The notes under the pieces are model-generated. The model was not told the DNA's origin and made no database searches. It was given only the letters and a program-made list of their open reading frames with translations. From Phymorhynchus buccinoides (lineage: Eukaryota; Mollusca; Gastropoda; Neogastropoda; Raphitomidae): a stretch of 64,000 bases of DNA. The DNA lies in NCBI GenBank assembly GCA_017654935.2, contig CM065682.1:82618024-82682023 (forward strand). Reading direction: 5' to 3'. Below are positions 34,620-45,565 of this stretch, piece after piece. The position numbers were made by a program, and so were the translations under genes. The first letter of the stretch is position 1; each line of letters begins with the position of its first letter.

Positions 34620-34752
34620 TTCAGGTTGAAGCGCTGCATGGAGCACGGCTGTGAGACAGGCATGTGGGAGAGGATGATGATGATGATGATGATGATGTTC
34701 AGGTTGAAGCGCTGCATGGAGCACGGCTGTGAGGCAGGCATGTGGGAGAGGG

Positions 34753-34783
<31 letters not shown>

Positions 34784-35066
34784 ATTCAGGTTGAAGCGCT
34801 GCATGGAGCACGGCTGTGAGACAGGCATGTGGGGGAGAGGATGATGATGATGATGATGATGGCAGGTGAAGCGCTGCATGGAGCACAGCTGTGAGGCAGG
34901 CATGTGGGAGAGGGTGATGATGATGATGATGATGATATTCAGGTTGAAGCGCTGATGGAGCACGGCTGTGAGACAGGCATGTGGGAGAGGATGATGATGA
35001 TGATGATGATGTTGAGGTTGAAGCGCTGCATGGAGCACGGCTGTGAGGCAGGCATGTGGGAGAGGG

Positions 35067-35100
<34 letters not shown>

Positions 35101-35156
35101 ATTCAGGTTGAAGCGCTGCATGGAGCACGGCTGTGAGACAGGCATGTGGGAGAGGG

Positions 35157-35199
<43 letters not shown>

Positions 35200-35341
35200 A
35201 TTCAGGTTGAAGCGCTGCATGGAACACGGCTGTGAGACAGGCATGTGGGAGAGGGTGATGATGATGATGATGATGATGATATTCAGGTTGAAGCGCTGCA
35301 TGGAGCACGGCTGTAAGACAGGCATGTGGGAGAGGAGGATG

Positions 35342-35373
<32 letters not shown>

Positions 35374-35379
35374 ATTCAG
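32698..35379. repeat. Array of the exon 8 acceptor and exon start with (GAT)n, about 31 copies
   Basis: Units of 75-110 bp: (GAT)n, ATATTCAG or ATGTTCAG, GTTGAAGCGCTGCATGGAGC, ACGGCTGTGAGACAGGCATG, TGGGAGAGGGTGATGATG. The exonic part is the first 47 nt of exon 8. The added GAGAGG|GTGATG supplies a donor-like end, so each unit looks like a complete pseudo-exon. Most units are in frame with exon 8 because the GAT run changes by threes. Confidence 0.95.
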
Positions 35380-35492
35380 GTTGAAGCGCTGCATGGAACA
35401 CGGCTGTGAGACAGGCATGTGGGAGAGAGTGTCTGGGTCTGGTTGTTCTGGGAGGTTCCAGCTTCAAGTTGACTCCTTCGACCCAGCGAAGA
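35380..35492 (+). CDS. HP1BP3: HP1BP3-like protein, coding exon 8 (residues 410-448)
   Basis: Acceptor GATATTCAG ends at 35379; strong donor AAGA|GTAAGT at 35493. It encodes LKRCMEHGCETGMWERVSGS, GCSGRFQLQVDSFDPAK, the third helix and wing of H15 domain 2 (family form L..AL..AVERG.LEQITGKGASGTFQL). This is the only copy that runs on past WERV into SGSGCSGRFQL, so it is the functional one. Phase 1 at the end. Confidence 0.9.
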
Positions 35493-35853
35493 GTAAGTAT
35501 TGTGTGAATATTGTTGAGATACATTGAGTAGTGTGAATATTGTTGAGATGCATTAAGTAGTGTGAATATTGTTGAGATGCATTAAGTAGTGTGAATATTG
35601 TTGAGATGCATTAAGTAGTGTGAATATTGTTGAGATGCATTAAGTAGTGTGAATATTGTTCAGATATTGGTATGTTCACATTGAAGGGCTATTTATTGAG
35701 GCAGAGAAGAATAACTATAGTGTGAATATTGTTGAGATATTGGTATGTTCACATTGAAGCCATGAAGGGCTATTTATTGAGGCAGAGAAGAATAAGTATT
35801 GTGTATATAATCATTGATATTCAGTGTGTCTCACATGTTATGTTCTATTTCAG
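35493..35853. repeat. 28-bp repeats and a 75-bp duplication in intron 8
   Basis: Six units of AGTGTGAATATTGTTGAGAT, GCATTAAG are followed by two copies of TATTGGTATGTTCACATTGA ... GGGCTATTTATTGAGGCAGA. Confidence 0.85.
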
Positions 35854-36031
35854 CGGAGTCGTTGTCAGACATGGTCTGCTCTGCCATCATCGCCTGCACG
35901 GAGCCCAAGACGTCCTCCGTTAATCTGCTCAAGTCGTACATCTCTGAGTACCACCCAGAATTCAACATCGACATCCGACCATCCAAACTGAGGAACGCCC
36001 TCGAGAGAGCCGAGAAAAACAACCAGCTCAG
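35854..36031 (+). CDS. HP1BP3: HP1BP3-like protein, coding exon 9 (residues 448-507)
   Basis: Acceptor TTCTATTTCAG ends at 35853; donor CTCAG|GTGAGA at 36032. Entering as A|CG (Thr), it encodes ESLSDMVCSAIIACTEPKTS, SVNLLKSYISEYHPEFNIDI and RPSKLRNALERAEKNNQL, helices 1-3 of H15 domain 3. SAI.A..EPKT......LK.Y......HP is shared with vertebrate HP1BP3. Phase 2 at the end. Confidence 0.92.
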
Positions 36032-36763
36032 GTGAGAGGTCATAAGGTATGACGGGCATTGGTATGATGGGGGGCAGCTTCCAGCTGTCATTGTAATTCA
36101 CTAATTGTCATACATGTGTGTGATGTGTTGTGATATGTTGATGTGTTGTTATGTTAATGTGTGATGTGTTGACAGACAGACGTATGACGGGCATTGGCAT
36201 GGGTGGCAGTTTCTACCTGTTACTGTCATGTGGTATTAATGTGTGATGTGTGTTACATGTTACAGACGTATGACGGGCATTGGCATGGGTGGCAGTTTCT
36301 ACCTGTTACTGTCATGTGGTATTAATGTGTGATGTGTTATGTTACATGTTACAGACGTATGACGGGCATTGGCATGGGTGGCAGTTTCTACCTGTTACTG
36401 TCATGTGGTATTAATGTGTGATGTGTGTTACATGTTACAGACGTATGACGGGCATTGGCATGGGGGGCAGTTTCTACCTGTTACTGTCATGTGGTATTAA
36501 TGTGTGATGTGTGTTACATGTTACAGACGTATGACGGGCATTGGCATGGGGGGCAGTTTCTACCTGTTACTGTCATGTGGTATTAATGTGTGATGTGTGT
36601 TACATGTTACAGACGTATGACGGGCATTGGCATGGGGGGCAGTTTCTACCTGTTACTGTCATGTGGTATTAATGTGTGTTACATGTTACAGACGTATGAC
36701 GGGCATTGGCATGGGGGGCAGTTTCTACCTGTTACGTTACTGTCATGTGGTATTAATGTGTGA

Positions 36764-37454
36764 CTAGCGCAACGCCGAGTACCTAGTAACGCCTAGTAAC
36801 GGTAATGCCAAGTATTGGTAACGCTGAGTACAGCAAATTTGAAGCGATTTGGTAAAGAAACGGTGGAGTTATAAGGCCCCGTTTCGCGTTGGCGCTGCTG
36901 TGAGAGTGATGCGCTCTCCCTAGTAAGGGTAACGCCTAGTAACAGTAACGCCAAGTACTGGTAACGCTGAGTACAGCAACTTTGAAGCGATTTCGTTAAG
37001 AAACGGCAGAGTTATAAAGCCCCGTTTCCCGTTGGCGCTGCTCTGAGAGTGACGCGCTCTCCCGATTTTCTTCAAATTTGCTGCCAGGCTTTGCCCTGGT
37101 GACAGCAAGCCTGACAGCAAATTTGATGCGATTCGGTTGAAAACCGGCGGAGTTATAAGGCCCGTTTTGCATCATGCTGCTGTTATGCGCCTGAGTAATT
37201 GATTCGCTTCCGGTTTGTCACACGGATAGTCCCCGTCCGGTCATCTTCCTGCCAACTTCGAAGGCAATCGGCCCAGAAACGCCGGAGATACGGGCGCCGA
37301 GAGGCCGGCGGATGCGCGTTTCGCGCATTTGCAAAACCGCGCAAATGATACGACCACCTCAGTTGCCGTTGCCATCGCCCCATGAGGGCTCACAGCAAAT
37401 TTGAAGCGATTCGGTCGAAAAACGGCGGAGTTATAAGGCCCGTTTCGTGTTTCA

Positions 37455-37490
<36 letters not shown>

Positions 37491-37512
37491 CAGTTGGCTT
37501 ATTACTATATGA
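36764..37512 (-). mobile_element. Helitron-like element, 749 bp
   Basis: On the minus strand it starts TCATATAGTAATAAGCCAAC and ends GGCGTTGCGCTAG, inserted between A and T without target duplication. The host repeat reads GTGTGA|TGTATGTTACAG across the empty site. The interior has five degenerate modules around CAAATTTGAAGCGATTCGGT and CGGCGGAGTTATAAGGCCC, plus an (AC)n tract near the 5' end. There is no Rep/helicase, so it is non-autonomous. Confidence 0.7.
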
Positions 37513-38263
37513 TGTATGTTACAGACGTATGACGGGCATTGGCATGGGGGGCAGTTTCTACCTGTTACTGTCATGTGGTATTAATGTGTGTTACATGTTA
37601 CAGACGTATGACGGGCATTGGCATGGGGGGCAGTTTCTACCTGTTACTGTCATGTGGTATTAATGTGTGTTACATGTTACAGACGTATGACGGGCATTGG
37701 CATGGGTGGCAGTTTCTACCTGTTACTGTCATGTGGTATTAATGTGTGATGTGAGTTACATGTTACAGACGTATGACGGGCATTGGCATGGGTGGCAGTT
37801 TCTACCTGTTACTGTCATGTGGTATTAATGTGTGATGTGTGTTACATGTTACAGACGTATGACGGGCATTGGCATGGGTGGCAGTTTCTACCTGTTACTG
37901 TCATGTGGTATTAATGTGTGATGTGTGTTACATGTTACAGACGTATGACGGGCATTGGCATGGGGGGCAGTTTCTACCTGTTACTGTCATGTGGTATTAA
38001 TGTGTGATGTGTGTTACATGTTACAGACGTATGACGGGCATTGGCATGGGGGGCAGTTTCTACCTGTTACTGTCATGTGGTATTAATGTGTGATGTGTGT
38101 TACATGTTACAGACGTATGACGGGCATTGGCATGGGGGGCAGTTTCTACCTGTTACTGTCATGTGGTATTAATGTGTGTTACATGTTACAGACGTATGAC
38201 GGGCATTGGCATGGGGGGCAGTTTCTACCTGTTACGTTACTGTCATGTGGTATTAATGTGTGA

Positions 38264-38955
38264 CTAGCGCAACGCCGAGTACCTAGTAACGCCTAGTAAC
38301 GGTAATGCCAAGTACTGGTAACGCTGAGTACAGCAAATTTGAAGCGATTTGGTAAAGAAACGGTGGAGTTATAAGGCCCCGTTTCCGCGTTGGCGCTGCT
38401 GTGAGAGTGATGCGCTCTCCCTAGTAAGGGTAACGCCTAGTAACAGTAACGCCAAGTACTGGTAACGCTGAGTACAGCAACTTTGAAGCGATTTCGTTAA
38501 GAAACGGCAGAGTTATAAAGCCCCTTTTCCCATTGGCGCTGCTCTGAGAGTGACGTGCTCTCCCGATTTTCTTCAAATTTGCTGCCAGGCTTTGCCCTGG
38601 TGACAGCAAGCCTGACAGCAAATTTGATGCGATTCGGTTGAAAACCGGCGGAGTTATAAGGCCCGTTTTGCATCATGCTGCTGTTATGCGCCTGAGTAAT
38701 TGATTCGCTTCCGGTTTGTCACACGGATAGTCCCCGTCCGGTCATCTTCCTGCCAACTTCGAAGGCAATCGGCCCAGAAACGCCGGAGATACGGGCGCCG
38801 AGAGGCCGGCGGATGCGCGTTTCGCGCATTTGCGAAACCGCGCAAATGATACGACCACCTCAGTTGCCGTTGCCATCGCCCCATGAGGGCTCACAGCAAA
38901 TTTGAAGCGATTCGGTCGAAAAATGGCGGAGTTATAAGGCCCGTTTCGTGTTTCA

Positions 38956-38989
<34 letters not shown>

Positions 38990-39011
38990 CAGTTGGCTTA
39001 TTACTATATGA
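38264..39011 (-). mobile_element. Helitron-like element, duplicate of 36764-37512
   Basis: Almost identical to 36764-37512, offset about 1500 bp, differing by a handful of substitutions, one extra C and a shorter CA run. The surrounding 86-bp units are also duplicated, so this arose by segmental duplication, not a second insertion. Confidence 0.8.
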
Positions 39012-40003
39012 TGTATGTTACAGACGTATGACGGGCATTGGCATGGGGGGCAGTTTCTACCTGTTACTGTCATGTGGTATTAATGTGTGTTACATGTTAC
39101 AGACGTATGACGGGCATTGGCATGGGTGGCAGTTTCTACCTGTTACTGTCATGTGGTAGTAATGTGTGTTACATGTTACAGACGTATGACGGGCATTGGC
39201 ATGGGGGGCAGTTTCTACCTGTTACTGTCATGTGGTATTAATGTGTGATGTGTGTTACATGTTACAGACGTATGACGGGCATTGGCATGGGTGGCAGTTT
39301 CTACCTGTTACTGTCATGTGGTATTAATGTGTGATGTGTGTTACATGTTACAGACGTATGACGGGCATTGGCATGGGGGGCAGTTTCTACCTGTTACTGT
39401 CTGTACATGTTACAGACGTATGGTATTAATGTGTGATGTGTGTTACATGTTACAGACGTATGACGGGCATTGGCATGGGGGGCAGTTTCTACCTGTTACT
39501 GTCATGTGGTATTAATGTGTGATGTGTGTTACATGTTACAGACGTATGACGGGCATTGGTATGGGGGGCAGTTTCTACCTGTTACTGTCATGTGGTATTA
39601 ATGTGTGATGTGTGTTACATGTTACAGACGTATGACGGGCATTGGTATGGGGGGCAGTTTCTACCTGTTACTGTCATGTGGTATTAATGTGTGATGTGTG
39701 TTACATGTTACAGACGTATGACGGGCATTGGCATGGGGGGCAGTTTCTACCTGTTACTGTCATGTGGTATTAATGTGTGATGTGTGTTCCATGTCACAAA
39801 CGTATGACAGGCATTGGCATGGGGGGCAGCTTCCAGCTGTCATTGTCATGTGTGATGTGTTATGTTGATGTGTGATGTGTTGTTGTTTATGACAGACGTA
39901 TGACGGGCATTGGCATGGGGGGCAGCTTCCAGCTGTCATTATCATGTGTGATGTGTTATGTTGATGTGTTATGTTAATGTGTGATGTTTTGTTGTTATGA
40001 CAG

Positions 40004-41300
40004 ACGTATGACGGGCATTGGCATGGGGGGCAGCTTCCAGCTGGTGGAGCAATTCATCCCGTCCCCTGCTGTTCTGGCCGGTGATGATGACGACGACGAT
40101 GATGAGGGGGGTGATGAGTACATCCGGGGCACGGGCAAGGAGGAGGTGTACGTGGTCAGAAAGACCAAGTCGGGGAGGAACACGCCCCTCACCAAGATCC
40201 AGCTGGACTTCGGCTCAGACTACAAGAGGTACCCCGCCTCCGCTAACCCGTACCGCAAATCACCCAACAAAGCCACCAAAAAAACAACCCAGAAACGCAA
40301 GTACCGGGAGGCTTCCAGCGAGGAGGAAGAGTCTTCTCAGGAGAAGTCTTCCTCGGAGGAGGAGAATTCTGAGAATGAGGTCAGCTACCGGCCCAGACCC
40401 AGCAAGTCGCGCGGAGGGTCTTCGGCCGTGAAGAAAGGCGCCGGCAAGCCTCGGCCCGCTGTCAAGGGCAGACGGACCCCGCCCAAAAAGAGGCCACAGG
40501 CTAAACCCGCCAACAGGAAGGCAGCGACTCCTGCCAAAAAGCCTTCCCACAGTGCTGTGCGGTCGTCACGGAGACCAGCGGCCAGAGGAATCAGCTACAG
40601 CGAGGAGGAGGAAGAGCAGGAGGAGGAAGAGGAGAAGGAGGAAGAACCCCCTCACTCCCGCCCCCCTCCCTCCAAAAAAGCCCCTCCGGTCAAACCAGCC
40701 AGAAAAACAGCGGCCAGAAAGGGACGGGGGGCTACAGCCAGGGAGGAGGAAGAGGAGGAGGATGAGGATGATTACTACGAGGTGGAGGAGGAGAAACCAG
40801 CCAAGAAACCAGCCAAAGCCCCGCCTAAAAAAACAGCCAGCAGAAAAGGAAAGGCCACCAGGAAAGAGGAGGAGGAGGAGGAGGAGGATGAAGAGGATTA
40901 CTATGAAGTAGAAGAGGAGAGCGCCCCTAAAACCAGGACACCCGCTCCGGCCAAGAAAACATCCAGCAGGAAAGGCAGGGCCAGCAAGAAAGAGCCGGAG
41001 GAAGAAGAGGAGGAGGAAGAGGAAGAGGATTACTATGAAGTAGAGGAGGAGAGCGCCCCCAAAGCCAGGACGCCCACTCCGGCCAAGCGGGCCGGCAAAG
41101 GGCAGGCCACTCCCAGCAGCCGCAGAGCCAGCAGGATGGAGAGTGCTCCCCCTTCCCAGGACCCAGCAGCCGGCCGCACACCACGATCGGCTTCCAAATC
41201 AGCGCGGAAATCCCTGCGAGAAATGGACAGTGATGATGAGGATGACGATGAGGAGCACTACATGGCCAGGCCCACCACCTCACGAGGCAGGAAACGCTAA
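40004..41300 (+). CDS. HP1BP3: HP1BP3-like protein, terminal exon 10 (residues 507-938)
   Basis: Acceptor TTATGACAG ends at 40003; stop TAA 41298-41300. RMTGIGMGGSFQLVEQFIPS completes H15 domain 3 (family form ISGKGFSGTFQL...YPSPGVL) and runs into PAVLAGDDDDDDDEGG. The remaining ~400 residues are a Lys/Arg/Ser/Glu-rich, surely disordered tail: Ser/Glu blocks (ASSEEEESSQEKSSSEEE), histone-H1-like AK/PKK stretches (KPANRKAATPAKKPS), and three tandem modules of DYYEVEEE plus a basic TPAPAKK..SRKGRA stretch (about 40765-41090). The tail is about 250 residues longer than the vertebrate one. It probably binds linker DNA and histones in the nucleus. Confidence 0.93.
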
Positions 41301-41450
41301 GAAGGGAATGGGGTAGATGAGGATGATGAGGAGCACTATGTGACCTCACGAGGCAGGAAACGCTAAGAAGGGAATGGGGTAGATGAGGATGACGAGGATG
41401 ATGAGGAGCACTATGTGACCTCACGAGGCAGGAAACGCTAAGAAGGGATA
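41301..41450 (+). repeat. Duplicated stop-codon region in the 3' UTR
   Basis: Two further copies of GAGGAGCACTATGTGACCTC, ACGAGGCAGGAAACGCTAAG follow the real end (GAGGAGCACTACATGG...CGCTAA). Each repeats the C-terminal codons and stop, now untranslated. Confidence 0.85.
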
Positions 41451-41465
41451 GAGGAGGAACAACAA

Positions 41466-41560
41466 AATAAAACAGAGTGTGTGGAGGGAAAAAGAACAGA
41501 CAGCCAACCCAAAGAAACGGAGGATTAACATCACCCGCTAAGAAGGGAAGGGGAAATAAA
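41466..41560 (+). terminator. Candidate poly(A) signals of the HP1BP3-like gene
   Basis: AATAAA occurs at 41466-41471 and 41555-41560, 166 and 255 bp after the stop. Either could direct cleavage, although a longer 3' UTR through 42.4 kb is possible. Confidence 0.45.
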
Positions 41561-41689
41561 AGATGGGCTGAGGGTGCCGAGGAAAAAACAACCCAACCCA
41601 ACAAGGGTTTTTAACGTTTTGTTTGAATTTAATGTAAAGCAAGTTCTAATTCGCATGTGTTAACGGATTAAGATGTAGCCATGATTACG

Positions 41690-41990
41690 GTAGCTGGTGT
41701 ATTAGCAAGAAGGTTTGGTGTGCGTGTTCCTGACTCAGTCTGTGGCTCCATACAGAGCAGACGGGTCAGTATATTAGGAAGAAGGTTTGGTGTGCGTGTT
41801 CCTGACTCAGTCTGTGGCTCCATACAGAGCAGACGGGTCAGTATATTAGGAAGAAGGTTTGGTGCGCGTGTTCCTGACTCAGTCTGTGGCTCCATACAGA
41901 GCAGACGGGTCAGTATATTAGGAAGAAGGTTTGGTGCGCGTGTTCCTGACTCAGTCTGTGGCTCCATACAGAGCAGACGGGTTAGTTTAG
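41690..41990. repeat. 72-bp minisatellite, 4 copies
   Basis: The unit is AGTATATTAGGAAGAAGGTT, TGGTGTGCGTGTTCCTGACT, CAGTCTGTGGCTCCATACAG, AGCAGACGGGTC. Confidence 0.95.
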
Positions 41991-42420
41991 TGCTCAGAGT
42001 GTATCTTTTCTGTGCAGGAAAAGGGGGAGAGTTCCAAGGTTTGGTCCTTTTTTACTATCTGTATTACACAATTACTAGCAATCTTTGGCTGTAATCTGAA
42101 TGTGTGTATGTACGAGAGGGAGAGAAAGAGACAGACAGTGTGTGTGTGTGTGTGTGACTGTCCACTGTCCATGGCAGCGTTGTTGGGATCAGGTTTGTGT
42201 TGTGGTTTTGCCGTGTCATCATTTGTTGAAGAAGAATGTAATCATGATATTGCCTGGTATTAAGGTCAGCATTTTGCAACACCATGTCTTGGAATCATGT
42301 CATCTTTAGTATTTCTGATTTTGTTGTTTTCTTAAATATATTTTCTCATTGTCCATTTTTTGGGGTGTATTATATTTTTATAGGTTTTTAAAAACAAAAA
42401 TCTTAGAAAGCTTAGGAAAG
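41991..42420. other. Unassigned AT-rich sequence
   Basis: No gene is recognised. It may be distal 3' UTR of the HP1BP3-like gene. Confidence 0.4.
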
Positions 42421-42434
42421 TGATTTGTCGTAGA

Positions 42435-42640
42435 ACTCCCACCACCTTACACCCCCCTCCCCTCCCACCACCTTACACCCCCCTCCCCTTCCACCACCTT
42501 ACACCCCCCTCCCCTCCCACCACCTTACACCCCCCTCCCACCACCTTACACCCCCTCCCCTCACCTTACACCCCCTCCCCTCCCACCACCTTACACCCCC
42601 TCCCCTCCCACCACCTTACACCCCCTCCCCTCCCACCATG
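42435..42640. repeat. CCACCACCTTACACCCCCTC repeat
   Basis: About 9 units of 20-26 bp with variable C runs. Confidence 0.95.
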
Positions 42641-42724
42641 GTATGTGTATGCACAATGCTTGTTTGATTATCAACTGCCAGCAGAATGTTACGGTGTACA
42701 GTATGTGGCAGATTGGACCAAACA

Positions 42725-43940
42725 CAAGGGAGAGAACTGAAGCCCACAGTGTGTTCTAGTTGATTGTGTCCCCTGTGATGTCTGTACCCAGCATGGTGGT
42801 TGACAAGTGAGGACTGACTTACCGTTCCTGGCAATAGTAGTATGTCCTTCATCCCTTACTATGGCAAGGGAGAGAACTGAAGCCCACAGTGTGTTCTAGT
42901 TGATTGTGTCCCCTGTGATGTCTGTACCCAGCATGGTGGTTGACAAGTGAGGACTGACTTACCGTTCCTGGCAATAGTAGTATGTCCTTCATCCCTTACT
43001 ATGGCAAGGGAGAGAACTGAAGCCCACACAGTGTTCTAGTTGATTGTGTCCCCTGTGATGTCTGTACCCAGCATGGTGGTTGACAAGTGAGGACTGACTT
43101 ACCGTTCCTGGCAATAGTAGTATGTCCTTCATCCCTTACTATGGCAAGGGAGAGAACTGAAGCCCACACAGTGTTCTAGTTGATTGTGTCCCCTGTGATG
43201 TCTGTACCCAGCACGGTGGTTGACAAGTGAGGACTGACTTACCGTTCCTGGCAATAGTAGTATGTCCTTCATCCCTTACTATGGCAAGGGAGAGAACTGA
43301 AGCCCACAGTGTGTTCTAGTTGATTGTGTCCCCTGTGATGTCTGTACCCAGCACGGTGGTTGACAAGTGAGGACTGACTTACCGTTCCTGGCAATAGTAG
43401 TATGTCCTTCATCCCTTACTATGGCAAGGGAGAGAACTGAAGCCCACAGTGTTCTAGTTGATTGTGTCCCCTGTGATGTCTGTACCCAGCATGGTGGTTG
43501 ACAAGCGAGGACTGACTTACCGTTCCTGGCAATAGTAGTATGTCCTTCATCCCTTACTATGGCAAGGGAGAGAACTGAAGCCCACAGAGTGTTCTAGTTG
43601 ATTGTGTCCCCTGTGATGTCTGTACCCAGCATGGTGGTTGACAAGTGAGGACTGACTTACCGTTCCTGGCAATAGTAGTATGTCCTTCATCCCTTACTAT
43701 GGCAAGGGAGAGAACTGAAGCCCACACAGTGTTCTAGTTGATTGTGTCCCCTGTGATGTCTGTACCCAGCATGGTGGTTGACAAGCGAGGACTGACTTAC
43801 CGTTCCTGGCAATAGTAGTATGTCCTTCATCCCTTACTATGGCAAGGGAGAGAACTGAAGCCCACAGTGTTCTAGTTGATTGTGTCCCCTGTGATGTCTG
43901 TACCCAGCACGGTGGTTGACAAGCGAGGACTGACTTACCG
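42725..43940. repeat. 141-bp array carrying a minus-strand donor, 9 copies
   Basis: Units contain CAAGGGAGAGAACTGAAGCC, TTGATTGTGTCCCCTGTGAT, GACTGACTTACCGTTCCTGG. On the minus strand the last reads CCAGGAACG|GTAAGTCAGTC, a near-consensus 5' splice site, preceded by GGGATGAAGGACATACTACT. By analogy with the other arrays this may be an amplified exon end. Confidence 0.85.
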
Positions 43941-43944
43941 TTCC

Positions 43945-44037
43945 TGGCAATAGTAGTATGTCCTTCATCCCCGCACAGAAGCTGGCTGGTGAATGTAAAG
44001 TCCTTGAATTATCCGCAAAGTCGGACTGGCTGCTCAC
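43945..44037 (-). other. Possible exon (minus) ending at the donor amplified in 42725-43940
   Basis: At the right edge of the array the minus strand is open: SSQSDFADNSRTLHSPASF, then GMKDILLLPGT, then donor GTAAGT. The right-hand part is unique to this copy, as at the functional end of other junction arrays. I do not recognise the protein, and no partner exon is seen; it could be a non-coding first exon. Confidence 0.2.
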
Positions 44038-44099
44038 GTGGCGGGGTAATCAAAAACGGTCACACGCGTAATGTACTAATTGTACCATATAGCGTTTAA

Positions 44100-44640
44100 G
44101 CGCTTTAGCTGTTGGGATGATCCCTGGAGTCTTTTAGCCAGGGTACAACAACAACAAATCATTGAATTATCTGCCTTTGGTTGGTAGCTAACAGGTTGTC
44201 ACGTGGTTTTCAGTGGTCTGTTTCTCGCTGTGCTGTCATTTTCAGTGGACTGTTTTGGGCAACAGCTGAAAGGACCATCCACTAGTTGAATTGTTCTTCA
44301 TCTGCTGTTTGAAGTCAATGTCTGTTCTGAGCTGAAAGGACCATCCACTAGTTGAATTGTTCTTCATCTGCTGTTTGAAGTCAATGTCTGTTCTGAGCTG
44401 AAAGGACCATCCACTAGTTGAATTGTTCTTCATCTGCTATTTGAAGTCAATGTCTGTTCTGAGCTGAAAAGACCACCTACTAGTTGAATTGTTCTTCGTC
44501 TGCAATTTGAAGTCAATGTCTGTTCTGAGCTGAAAAGACCACCTACTAGTTGAATTGTTCTTCGTCTGCAATTTGAAGTCAATGTCTGTTCTGAGCTGAA
44601 AAGACCACCTACTACTACTAGTTGTATTGTTCTATCTACA
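44100..44640. repeat. 66-bp minisatellite, about 6 copies
   Basis: From 44266: GAGCTGAAAGGACCATCCAC, TAGTTGAATTGTTCTTCATC, TGCTGTTTGAAGTCAATGTC, TGTTCT. The right-hand units have AAGACCACCTAC variants. Confidence 0.9.
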
Positions 44641-44739
44641 TTTCAAGTCTGTATTTTGCAATTTGAAGTCAATCGCATCCTTTTAGATATTTTTTATACC
44701 CCCCCCACCCTCTCTCTCTCTTTCTCTCACAAGGAATGT

Positions 44740-45565
44740 GTGGAGTTCTAGTGGTGGTTGCTTTCTGACTGTTGTGATCCTGGGGGTGAAGGTGAAGGGG
44801 AGACACACAGCTATTGACAGATTGCTGTGAATGGATGGTTCGGTTCTGACTTGTGATCCTGGGGGTGAAGGTGAAGGGGAGACACACAGCTATTGACAGA
44901 TTGCTGTGAATGGATGGTTCGGTTCTGACTGTTGTGATCCTGGGGGTGAAGGTGAAGGGAAGACACACAGCTATTGACAGATTGCTGTGAATGGATGGTT
45001 CGGTTCTGACTGTTTCAACCTGGGGGTGAAGGTGAAGGGGGGACACACAGCTATTGACAGATTGCTGTGAATGGATGGTTCGGTTCTGACTGTTGTGATC
45101 CTGGGGGTGAAGGTGAAGGGGAGACACACAGCTATTGACAGATTGCTGTGAATGGATGGTTCGGTTCTGACTTGTGATCCTGGGGGTGAAGGTGAAGGGG
45201 AGACACACAGCTATTGACAGATTGCTGTGAATGGATGGTTCTGTTCTGACTGTTTCAACCTGGGGGTGAAGGTGAAGGGGGGACACACAGCTATTGACAG
45301 ATTGCTGTGAATGGATGGTTCGGTTCTGACTTGTGATCCTGGGGGTGAAGGTGAAGGGGAGACACACAGCTATTGACAGATTGCTGTGAATGGATGGTTC
45401 GGTTCTGACTGTTTCAACCTGGGGGTGAAGGTGAAGGGGAGACACACAGCTATTGACAGATTGCTGTGAATGGATGGTTCGGTTCTGACTGTTTCAACCT
45501 GGGGGTGAAGGTGAAGGGGAGACACACAGCTATTGACAGATTGCTGTGAATGGATGGTTCGGTTC
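44740..45565. repeat. 80-83-bp minisatellite, about 10 copies
   Basis: Units contain CCTGGGGGTGAAGGTGAAGG, GGAGACACACAGCTATTGAC, AGATTGCTGTGAATGGATGG, TTCGGTTCTGACTG. Two linker variants, TTGTGATCC and TTTCAACC, alternate. Confidence 0.95.

Larger units (their letters stand above)
36032..40003. repeat. Array of the exon 10 acceptor and exon start, about 28 copies
   Basis: Units near 86 bp: TGTGTTACATGTTACAG, ACGTATGACGGGCATTGGCA, TGGGGGGCAGTTTCTACCTG, TTACTGTCATGTGGTATTAA. The true exon begins ACGTATGACGGGCATTGGCA then TGGGGGGCAGCTTCCAGCTG. Copies near both ends (36050, 39790-39960) keep CTTCCAGCTG like the exon; central copies share the derived TTTCTACCTG, so they expanded from one variant. 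All upstream copies run into stops in the exon frame. Two Helitron-like insertions interrupt the array. Confidence 0.95.

Noticed and set aside
32684..35524. Minus-strand ORFs of 537 and 571 codons with poly-His/poly-Ile blocks
   Set aside because: Antisense of the exon 8 acceptor array; the repeating peptide is the complement of RLKRCMEHGCETG.
40018..41604. Other-frame and antisense ORFs over the HP1BP3 tail
   Set aside because: Shadows of the Lys/Glu-rich coding exon; the chosen frame is fixed by the H15 domain and exon phase.
44669..45445. 258-codon minus ORF with repeated VSPLHLHPQ
   Set aside because: Product of an 80-83-bp minisatellite; no conserved domain and frames shift between unit classes.
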